Below are positions 1 to 10,400 of a stretch of 64,000 nt of DNA, one piece after another (the stretch's first letter is position 1; every line of letters begins with the position of its first letter). Below the pieces are notes generated by a model, which saw nothing but the letters and a program-made list of their open reading frames with translations, made no database searches and had not been told where the DNA came from. Source of the stretch: Mermis nigrescens (lineage: Eukaryota > Nematoda > Enoplea > Mermithida > Mermithidae); assembly GCA_036768485.1 (NCBI GenBank), contig JAVLUZ010000143.1, positions 2,475,633 to 2,539,632 of the forward strand, given 5' to 3'. The translations under genes were made by a program, and so were the position numbers.

Positions 1-117
1 TATTAATAGCATCAAGAAAGCGGAGCGTGCACGTGAATGAGCTTTGAATGCGCACATGAATGCCGTTGGATTCAACGCCATTCATATGCGCACTTCGTTT
101 TATTGATGCCATTAATA
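1..117. repeat. Foldback (palindromic) element, edge of window
   Basis: TATTAATAGCATCAA at the left and TTGATGCCATTAATAG at 103-118 are inverted repeats, and the interior also folds (GCGCACATGAATGCCGTTGG / CAACGCCATTCATATGCGC). Confidence 0.6.
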
Positions 118-1292
118 GCTAAATTGCTACGTCTGCAGTCGGCGCATTATACGGCATGTTAGAGAATAATATCCTGTAATAAAAAAGCAACTGGATACAG
201 AATATGGATCAAAATGCGGCGCTCGCGTATGACATTATCTAACACTAATCTTACAACAATGGTGCGTCAACTTTCATGGCAAGCACTGTGAAATGTACAA
301 AGTTCAGACAAAGTTCTGTATCCTTACGAATGTTGACAATTGCACAAAATCAATGCAAAAAGATCCATGCACATAGGTACATCTCAAAATTTAGAAACTT
401 CAAAAATCAGATCGTGGATCTGCAAAACTTAGAAAAACGGAGTGGCAGAAAATAAAAAAATCTTTTCCGCATGGTTCAAGTGAAAGTTTCCGAAACGTTT
501 TTCAGTAGGCTTATATAGTTTGCAGTTGGCACATTATCTTCAATTGCTATTAAAATTTTATGCAATCACGCACTCTATGAAGTAGACCGGATTTAGATAT
601 AGCAAAAACTGCTGATTTGAGCAAAAGGTATGCACAAAAAAGGCAATTGTGTGCGAAAATTCATGGATTATATAAACTATAAACACTCGCTTATTCAAAC
701 AAAAATTACGTTTTACATTTCCAATATTCTGCAACGATAAATTTTGACGACGATCAGACAGAATCGCTTTGTATTTTGAAAATCATCGTTCCACGTCTAC
801 AGACACGAGGGGAGCGTAAAAAGCGTGTCACCATTTGACTGGATCTTTTTCATTCACAAAAATCACAAACAAATTCTCAAACTACTATGGAATTTTTGCA
901 TTAAAGATCCATCTAAACATTTTAAAGTATTCGAAAAAATCTTCCACTGTATTTTTTTGTCAGACTTTGCCTCTTTAATTTTTCTATTGAATCCGGTAAA
1001 AATCCAAGCGTTGCCACGTTGAAAAGTTCATCTTTGAGAGTTTCGTCTTCGATCAAAGATTTTGCCTTGCTCCGTCAGGGCGGTCAGAAAATCTCGGATC
1101 TTTGCATAGTTTGGGCATTAAAAACGGCACACTAAATATACGATACCCACTAAACCTGTAAAATGTCTAACATGCACATCCAAAATAGTGCTGTTTGTGT
1201 GCAAAATTCCAAAAACCATGGATTGTGTGCAAAAGTAACTGGTACTGTGATACAATATGTGTGCAAATAATATATGGCACGGGACACGCACT
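118..1292. other. Stretch with no recognised gene
   Basis: AT-rich sequence. The short open frames here lack family resemblance and good splice sites. I see no exon of the ABC gene's missing 3' end. Confidence 0.5.
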
Positions 1293-1448
1293 ATTCGGAT
1301 GGCCAGCATATTCAGATGGCCAGCATTATTCAGATGGCCAGCATATTCAGATGACCAGCATATTCAGATGGCCAGCATATTCAGATGGCCAGTGTATTCA
1401 GATGGCACAGCGTATTCAGATGGCCAGCACATTCAGATGGCCAGCATA
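1293..1448 (+). repeat. Minisatellite array, unit ATTCAGATGGCCAGCAT
   Basis: About nine tandem copies of a 17-base unit with small changes. The same unit occurs as its reverse complement at 2463-2598. Confidence 0.92.
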
Positions 1449-1489
1449 AGGCCAATAAAGATTAAGAAAAAAGGTTAAAGTTTGGCTTT

Positions 1490-1720
1490 CCATCCAATAC
1501 TGAGTATTACCAACATACCGGGGTGTGATTCTCGCTGAGATACCGCAAGAGGTCGCGACTCCCTAAGGGCTTTAACTTCGCTACACAAGTAGTAGCTTCC
1601 CATTTATCAACCCCGGAGGGATGAAAGGCTGGGTGCGTTATTGGATTTGAGAGCGCCAAGGTTTCTAAATAAGAATCCCAGGCATCATTTTAGCCACATT
1701 CCGCTGGTCATTAGTACACA
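1490..1720 (+). repeat. LINE- or SINE-like 3' tail
   Basis: Contains AACCCCGGAGGGATGAAAGG followed by CTGGGTGCGTTATTGGATTT, a phrase that resembles the 3' region of CR1/RTE-type non-LTR elements and the SINEs that borrow it. The ending AAGAATCCCAGGCAT recurs at 35363. No coding part is visible. Confidence 0.4.
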
Positions 1721-1911
1721 TTCTATTCTACTTGTAAAACTATTTCTATACGTAAATAAATATCTATTCATCTAGCTTATTTGTACCATTATTGTTTAAA
1801 ATGTTAAATTAATATTTGATACCTATCTATAATTACTCCTATTAAACAAATTACCCTTACATCTTAGGGCTGTCGTACAAAAATGCGTAAGAAACATAGA
1901 AGCGAATAATT

Positions 1912-2306
1912 CTATTCTAAAATCATTGCAAAGCGGCTCTTCTTCCCAATCAAATAACGAGCATGGCGGAGAAAGCCATGCACTTCTGCCATAAAGAATT
2001 GAAATAGATCGGGAGCCGCAGTAGCAGCATCGAAGTCGGGTAAATTCCAAATGTGACCTGTCTGATTAAGTAAATGCTGCTTTGCTGCTTCGATGCGCTC
2101 ATCCAATTCAACATAGTCTGACATGCACAGTAATAGGTAGGTAGATATAGGTAGGCAGGTACCCATGTAGTTTGTAATCAAATAATTCACCCAGTGTACC
2201 TACGACCATACACAGGCAGCATGAGCACTTTCAGGGTCTAAATGAGGTAAAGTCCCAACAATGCGAAAATTGCGATTCAAATGGGTGTTGTGCCAATTAT
2301 CGATTT
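1912..2306 (-). CDS. Two C-terminal exons of an unrecognised gene
   Basis: Exon A (2306-2214) encodes IDNWHNTHLNRNFRIVGTLP then HLDPESAHAA, and exon B (2117-1912) encodes YVELDERIEAAKQHLLNQTG, HIWNLPDFDAATAAPDLFQF, FMAEVHGFLRHARYLIGKKS then RFAMILE and stop. Exon B has a good acceptor (GCATGTCAG) and a complex amino-acid mix unlike the surrounding repeats. The exon A donor (GTGTAT, phase 1) is weak but fits the phase of exon B exactly. I do not recognise the family. It is probably not the end of the ABC gene, because the phases disagree and no SALD/H-loop is present. The pair lies between inverted minisatellite arrays, so it could be a captured gene fragment. Confidence 0.45.
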
Positions 2307-2462
2307 CTAGGGGTTTCCCAATGTGTGCCTATAATGCTTTCCTATTGATTACTATATTTATCTTAGTAACATATAGGATTACTTATGAGTATGTGCATCT
2401 AGTAGCACACTCGAACACGGTGGACATTGGCACCGACCCGCCACTTACTCGCCAAGCCTTAA

Positions 2463-2598
2463 GCTGGCCATCTGACTACGCTGGTCATGTGAATATGCTG
2501 GCCTTCTGATTATGCTGGCCATCTGAATACGCTGGCCATCTGAATACGCTGGCCATCTGAATATGCTGGCCAAGTGAACCCGGCTGGCCATGTGACTC
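2463..2598 (-). repeat. Minisatellite array, inverted copy of the 1293-1448 array
   Basis: About eight copies of ATGCTGGCCATCTGAAT-like units, the reverse complement of the unit at 1293-1448. The two arrays flank about 1 kb that holds two candidate exons and a LINE/SINE-like tail. Confidence 0.92.
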
Positions 2599-2967
2599 TC
2601 AATCAAAAATAAGGCTCCCCCGCTTCAAAAACAGTGTATTTATGCTTCTCTTGCTTTTCTCTATACAGGCGAGTAAAAAAATTTTGTGTGCTGCACACCA
2701 AAATCCGGTCTCTACTTATAAGACAGATTATTCACTGTGAAGTGCGTATCTACCCACACAGGAGGGTACAATGGCATACTCGAACGCAAAAGTAATCATA
2801 TTTACAAGAATAAAATTTATTGCGATTTTTCGATGCTAACGTCCAAAAGATTTTTCGCTCATGCGATTCGTTTTTTAACATTAAGATTCGCATGATAAAA
2901 TGCTTATGAAATAATTGTTTTGGTAAAAATGTGATAATGAACGAACAAAGAGCAAAATCACTACATA

Positions 2968-4151
2968 CAGGGTGTTCGGAAAAAAGGACAAATTTTTATT
3001 ATCGTTACTTTCTATAACTCGAGTAAAGTTGGTAAAACTTTTCACAAATGACCTGGTATATATTGTAAAGTTTGAACTGAGAGTCGTTGTCATAATGTAT
3101 TTATATCTGATACTACAATGCAGATTCAAGGATGCACGATGCACTCTAAAATTGATTTGAAACACCAAATTTCGTCTATATTAAGCTCCGTGTCGTATAA
3201 ATTTATGTTATACATGTGAAATTTTGCTTAAGTCGCTTAAAAGGTTAGTAAATAAATATTTTTCTTCGGGTTTAGAGTGTTCAGCACATGTGGGCGTGGG
3301 GGCTTCGGGATATGCACTTCCCCAGAAGGCCGAATACTGTAAAAAGACCGAAATACCCCCCCCCCAGAATTCAATTTTTGAATTTCTTGTTTTTTTCCGC
3401 GATTTTTTTTATGCCAATGGATAGCGCTCGATGAGAAACGTTGAAAAGTGGCGTGTTTTCGCCAATACCACCATTTTTAAAACCGTTTTTTGATCCTTAA
3501 AAAATCTTGCACCCCCCTAAATTTAGGTGCTGCCCACCTAAGGTGTTCGATGACCTCGTGCTCAATTTTGTCTCAAAATCGCACATTTGCTAAGAAAAGA
3601 TTTTAGACCGAAGTTGAGCATGTTGTGACAGTTTTTCTTCAAAACGCTTGGAGATTGATTGGAAGGCATCTCTTTAAGCAGAAAAAAATTTGATTCAAGC
3701 AGGTTCCAGCATTTGCTTTGTGTAGTCACTGATTTACTGAAACACCACACTTGGTTGTGCAAATATTACGGATCATAATTTTGTGCCAAGATTGAGTCTG
3801 GACAACTAAAGGCAAACCTTTCTTTATTTGAAATTACGACTTGATATTTAGGAAACATCTAAAATATGAAATAAGACTTAAGTAAGAGTCATAAAAGAAC
3901 TCTGATCAGAGATTTATTCAGCAGATAGCGTATGATGCATTTAAAAGAATAGAAAATTTACACCAGTGAATTCGTGGTTAAGTTTGGTTAATAAAGTGCC
4001 AAGAAACTATCACCGATTGATCCGCTATAATATTTGGCTAGTATGTTTATATGTAAATAGTGGCACCGTGAACTGGCGGAAAGTCTTTTTCAGATTCTAC
4101 TATTCGTAGAGTTCAATTAAAACAAAATCTGTCCTTTTTATGAATACCCTG
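2968..4151. mobile_element. Non-autonomous mariner-like element
   Basis: Starts CAGGGTGTTCGGAAAAAAGG and ends with the reverse complement of CAGGGTATTCATAAAAAGGA, flanked by TA at 2966-2967 and 4152-4153. 1184 bp with no transposase. It contains a copy of another repeat (3290-3545) that recurs inverted at about 9540-9740. Confidence 0.8.
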
Positions 4152-4298
4152 TATGTGTGTACATACCAGTAGAAAAATTCAGCTCCTTCTATTTTCGAAC
4201 ATCAAATACCTTTTTTGACGCCTATGAAATGGGATGAGGCCCAGAATCGAGGATGAAAGCAGTTCGATTATAGAAATTAAATAATAAAATCGTATTAC

Positions 4299-4477
4299 CT
4301 TGTTGCCTCGTCAAGAATCAGAATTGGTGGATTTTTCAGCAGGGCTCGAGCAATGGCTATTCGCTGCTTTTGACCTCCAGACAAAGTAGCGCCCCTTTCA
4401 CCGACCACTGTATCATATCCATCAGGAAACGACCTGATAAAACTATCGGCATTCGCAGTTCGTGCGGCTTCGTATAT
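4299..4477 (-). CDS. ABCB8: ABCB8-like exon 12 (signature motif and Walker B)
   Basis: 179 bp encoding [20 protein letters not shown], then [20 protein letters not shown] and [11 protein letters not shown]. It holds the ABC signature LSGGQ and Walker B with its catalytic Glu. It ends in phase 2 (AG) at a GTAATA donor. The next exon should encode SALD and the H-loop; none was found between here and position 1. Confidence 0.93.
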
Positions 4478-7400
4478 CTTTAAGATAATGACACCAGAAA
4501 CAGTATACATATACATATGTTCATAACATATTTTGCGGCAAGATGACACGTAAATATTCCTGTGCTATTCAGCTTATATTTCTGTGCATGCATACGATTC
4601 ATTTTTACTTAAACTGTGTTTTTGAATTTCTTTCAATAGACTCAGGCTGTGTAGACTTAAGCCTGATTTATACTTCACGCGAACCGCGCCGCAAAGGGGG
4701 TTTTGCGGCCACAGGTATGCCCAAAATTAGTCGACCCTGCGCGAATATTCTGCGGCAAAATCCGCTCGCCGCGCCGCGTCGTGCATTTGTACTTCACGCG
4801 GCGAGCCGCCGCGGGACAAAAAAACCAGCGACAAGGTGGCACCTCACCGCCGCCTCGCAGCCGCTTCGCGCAATGCGTTTATACTTCCTGCGAACTGCAG
4901 CAGAAACAGGGCGCTGAGTTCTCCTATTGCGCAAATCGATACCTCATTAAAATCCAAAATGATTCGACGTCGACACTCGGCTCGAAACTTCATTAGCATT
5001 CGCAAGAGCAATGGGCTTTTTGACTTTTGCGGCGCGCGAAAAATGGTCGAGCGTAACAATAACATTTTGACTCCTTACAGGCGGCAGAAGTACTGGAAAG
5101 CGGCGAAAAAATCAGATCTTTGTGAATCAGTCGCAGGCGCGGCAGCCGCGTGAAGTATAAATCAAATTGTGGCGGCGAATAATCGCCGGCTGCCGCGCCA
5201 GCAGCGAAGCAATGGGTTTGCGCGAAATTTCTGCGGCAGCCGTTGCGGCAATTTCTCGCCGCTTCGCTCACTGCGTGAAGTATAAATCAGGCTTTAAACT
5301 GAATGCAACTGCAAAAAATTACTTCGCAAATTTAACTCGCCTTCAAATATGAACGATTAACAACCTTTAAGGATTTTTCGATCTCTGTTATAGCCAACGT
5401 AGAAGTCTTCATGTTTCAACACAGCAATGCAAAACATACAACATCCCGCGTTATAATATCAGGTCGAAAAATCCTTAAAGGTTGTTCATTATTCGAATTT
5501 CGTGATGAAAACAATACTCCTGTATCTTAATTTCAGCCACTTTTCCAAATTTAAGCTGAAAGTCATGTGCTTTATTTTAGGCTGCTATCAACTTCGACTA
5601 CAGAATACGAGCATCTGTAAAAATATTTTCACATGGTTTTGACTATGTGCATAAATGTAGAGCACTTCCAGCTAACACGTGTATGAATGCTAAAAATGGG
5701 TTTGCTTACTTCAGCGTCAGAAGCATCCGGTTTTCCATACCGTATATTTTCCTTGATGGTCGTATGAAATAGTACAGGCTCCTGCAATAATAAGCAACAG
5801 TCTTTTTTTGCCGTGCGTCCAAAGAAACAAGGAAAAATATTTTTATGCATGTATGTTTGTGTGCACCTGTGAAATAAAGCCAATAACTGTTCCACGCAGC
5901 CACTTCGTATCCAGTTGTCTTACATCCTTACCATCAATGGTAATAGATCCCGAATCAACGTCATAGAAACATTCTAGTAGAGCGGCTACGGTAGACTTCC
6001 CTAAGAAAAAACTCGGTTTTTCCTATTCCTATTCCCTTTATTCAGAATCAGCTGATTGTATGTATAAATAAAACCTTAAAAAGAATTAGTAGCAATCACA
6101 GATGCGGAAGTAAAAAGCTGAGGGGTCACAGATCATATACGTCGAACTGATACTCAACCGATAGCATACTAGAAATATTCGACGAAATAGTCGCTTATAG
6201 ATTTTAGCACGTACGTATGTCAGTTTTTATCACAATTTTTCACCGCAAGTAATGATGCTTTAATATTAGCACTATCCTATAACGTTGATGATTTAGGTAT
6301 ATGCAAATCTTGTGCATAACTGAAAACGATTTAACCAACGTACATGAATTGACTATAAAAAGCTTCAAACCTAAGCAAATGTACATAATGATATTGCACA
6401 TTGTGAACAAATGCGCTAACGTTCTCATAGACAAAATTTTATCACAATAGTACTAATACTATATCAAACAACGCGAATGACAAGACAACCATAAAATCTT
6501 ATTAATGGTTCGCTAGCGCAGAGAGTTGTAAACTAAGAGGACTTAAAAAGTTTAAACCTACCATTAAATTATAAAGATAATAATAAAAGATTTAAAGCTT
6601 TAAGAAAAAGAAAAATGTGGTAAATTGAAACAAATTTAAAGGATGTGATGAAACATTATTGTTGAGAATAGGACGATCACGTGCTATGTATAACGACTCC
6701 TTGATTAAAAGATCAAAAGAGTTGGATGCTCGACTGATAACCTTGAAGCAATCTGATGTAATTGGATGATTGCTATTTGAGATATGTTTGTGAATAGCAG
6801 ATAAACTATCACCCCTGAATTGGCTTTCCTGTAGCAAATGAGATGCCAGTATGCTCTGCCATTCTACTCCCAAAATGTCGGCGAGTTTCACCGATGTAAC
6901 TAGCCATACAGCTAGAACACGTATACTTATATACTAAATTTGAGAGTAGCTTAGCAGGTACAGCATCCTTGTTCTTGAAAAACCGGCTGATACACATAAC
7001 AGGTTTGTAAACAAACCTTACTCTAATCTGAGGTAAAATGCAGATATAACCTTTAGAATTCTGCTGCGTACATTGTAGCCATGCACACCAGTGTGAGGCA
7101 AAACAAGAGAAAGCATAGTTTATCACACCCGAATTTTATGTCATCATTCCTTCATGATCAGTCGGTTCTTATTAATGGTGTATTTGACTTGTCGCACAGT
7201 AAGAGTCGCTTTCCACGCACAAGGATTCGTGAAAAGACAACTAAGTACGTAATTCAATATAGATGCAAGCTTTCAGCATTTCATTAGAGCAACAGAGAAT
7301 ACTACATCTAAATTTCATTTTTTTGACATCACTTAAGCCAAAAATATATTGACAGTTTACATTTAATCAATAGTTTCTGCCTAATCCGTAGTGAATTTTC

Positions 7401-10400
7401 ACCCTTTTTAATCGTTTTAAATATTTAGGCAAATATCACCTGATTTGATCTACAAAGTGCCACCTTTTTGCTCGGCGGCAGTACGAATGAGAATCCATTC
7501 AGAACGGCCTGAAGTCAAAATCAACGCAGAGAATAAGCAAACTTCTCAATGAATTTTCGCAAAGAATTGAAATAGTACTGTCTGCTAACATTAGGTCTAC
7601 TTTGTAATTTACTAAACCACGACAAAGTCATACTTATAGCAGATCAAGATTGAATCCGATTTCCAAATCTTGAATACGCACTACCATTCTTTTCTTGACA
7701 ACGACCAATTTATCTGACATTTACGTTGAATTTTTCGATGTCCATCCGAAAGAAAAGATTTTTCATTGTATTCACTTCCATCCTAAGAATTCTACACTTC
7801 CATACTGAAAATTCTACAATCTTTATGTCTAGTTCAGCGTCACAGATCTTACAAAACTTCGTATGTCATTTATTATGCTCAAATATTTAGAAATTTAAAC
7901 ATTTTTGAAGAAATTGGATAAATAATTCTAACTGGAATTACATAGAAATTAAAAAATGGCGGGATATTGCCATTTTAGCGCGTAGTTTGAAATCGTTGTC
8001 GACTGTCTCGCAAAAGTTGGGGTGCGCCCATTATCAGGCAAATAACCTCGTTTCAGACTCTTTTCAGGACGGGCTCAACCAAAAACACTTTTGTGTTGAT
8101 TATGTTTGTAGGAATCATTTGGACGGGGACATCTATTGTACATAGAGAAAATTTTTTTGTCGACTCGGTATATTTTCAGGACCATCGTATTTTTCGTACA
8201 CCGCGTTGCGTTAGCTTATGTTTTGATTTCATTTTTTCAACTTTCATGTATCATGGCCAGATTATGTTGCTGACTCAGATACATAGACAATCGTTAAGTG
8301 CATAGGAAAAACGCGTTAGGCATAGGAAAATGCGGTGATGGACCGATTCCATAAAAGACCTCTTATCTAGTATGGCCACAAAATCTACTTTTAAAAATAC
8401 CTACAACGCACTTCCAGTATTAAAAATAGTTTACTACAAAAGAGACATTTTGTTATCTTTTACAGCTCAGCCCAATAGCGACAGCTGAATCTAATGGGCA
8501 GAGAAAATATAGTAGAAAATTAATATATTTCAGCAAAATGCACCTAAATGGCACCTTGAGGTAGGAAGGAAATCGCTAATCGCCGGTTGGAATTTAGATA
8601 TGGAGAATCATTAATCGTTGCCCAGTTTTTCAAAAAACCTTTGATCATAAACAAATGAATGCATTACAAAACATTGGAACATCCGCCACTGAATCCAGGT
8701 TAGTCGTTAGTTGAAGAATAAATCCATATGTACATATACAAGCAGGACCATCTCGTTTAGAGGGAACGGGGCGACCGACCCTTTGACCGTCAAAATTCAT
8801 AAAACAGTAAGATAATTCCGGAAATATACGAGCATTTTCAATTAAAAAACCCATTTTCGCGTCCTTTTAAAACATGTTTCGTGTAATTTTGCCTCTGGTA
8901 AGACAATAGGATTTACTTCTTACGATGCTTTCAGGGAATAGTATGGAAGATAATCGTCTTCTTAATCTGAAATTGCGTGGCGTTTGAAAACGTAATTGAA
9001 CCTCGAAACGAATTTTTAAGCACGTAATCTTAATGACTGCTTGAATAAAGCTATGCTTAATCCTCCACAATAAAATGTTTAATTTGATGCATAAAACATC
9101 ACTGCTGTTTTGTAAATCGAAATAACAGTGTTGGAAAAACCTGGAAAATGAGAAAAAGACTAAATTTGACTGATTGAACAGCGCATGACGTGAAATGTCT
9201 AGAAAAGCGATTAATTTGTGCATCATCAGCGCAAAGTATTTTTAGTGCGTCCATACATGTAACAGGTGGACGAGGGATCTATCCATTCAAGGTTGATCGT
9301 CCCCCTATCCCACGAATACCAAAGGATTTTTGACCCTACCATCATTTTTGGAAAAATTTGGTCGATTTTCAAGGCCGTTTTCAGGTATTTTTTGGCCTTT
9401 TGACCGCGAATTGGAGGTCATTTAGCTTCCTCCTATAGAATTGACCAGGGACCCTCCACCCGAAATTTCAAGCCTTTATATGCGTAGGTAAGCGCAGCAT
9501 TGAAATTCTGGAGGTGCAAGATTTTTCAAAGATCAAAAGAATGGTGTTAAAAATAATGGTATGGCGAGAAAAACACCATTTTTCAACGTTTCTCATCGAG
9601 CACTATCCATTGGCCATCGAAAAAACTGCGAAAAAACAAAAAAATTTCAAAAATTAGATTCTGGGGGGTATTTTGATTTCTAGGGGTATTCACCCTTCTG
9701 GGAGTTGCATACCACTCATGCCCACGTGTGGTTACATGTACGAGTGCGTCACTAGCATAGAGAAATCCTAGATACGGGTCTCTTTACAAACAACGACATT
9801 CGAAGACTATTTCAAGACTTAATTTGGCAACGTACTCAAAGGCAATATCAATTTGAAGTTTAAAAGTAGACTTACAAAATCGGGCCTCGTCGGATAACTA
9901 AACGCGACATCAGTAAATCGAACTTCGCCTAATAAGGAATTCAGCGGAATTATATCTCGACTCGAGCCGTCAGCCACTGATTCTTCAGACATGTACTGCG
10001 ATAAAAAAGGTATAACGATGCGATTAACAAATGACTGAATGAATATTAGCACGATCGAGGAATCGCATTGGCATTTAACATAGTTAAATGCATACAAGAA
10101 ATTTGGTTTTAGGATTTCGAATTTTAACCACCCCGGAATTCGCGATTTATCGAAAAATTCAGAAGAGATCGTAGAAAAGGTGATGTTTTAAGCCTTTTCA
10201 GCTATCTGTTTGCTCAAAATGTCAAATTGTAGGCGCTTCGCGCCATTTACTAATTTTTTGACTATATTTTCTTAAATTTGAATGAATTTTTTTATTTATT
10301 TTCAAATTTTTCTAATATTTTTATGCTCTAGAAAGATAGGGCATGACCAGAAACCCCAAAAAGGGCGTTTTTGACGCGTATCCGCCATTTTTTCAGCCCA

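Noticed and set aside
1195..1478. Two overlapping open frames with repeats of FRWPAYSDGQ
   Set aside because: They are translations of the 17-base minisatellite in two frames, with no start context or splice support.
4543..5352. Several GC-rich open frames with Ala/Arg-rich products
   Set aside because: They lie inside the inverted-repeat element at 4661-5292 and appear in many frames because of its base composition.
8867..9226. A 119-codon minus-strand open frame
   Set aside because: No recognisable domain, no splice-site support, and it lies in an intron of the ABC gene. I judged it to be chance.
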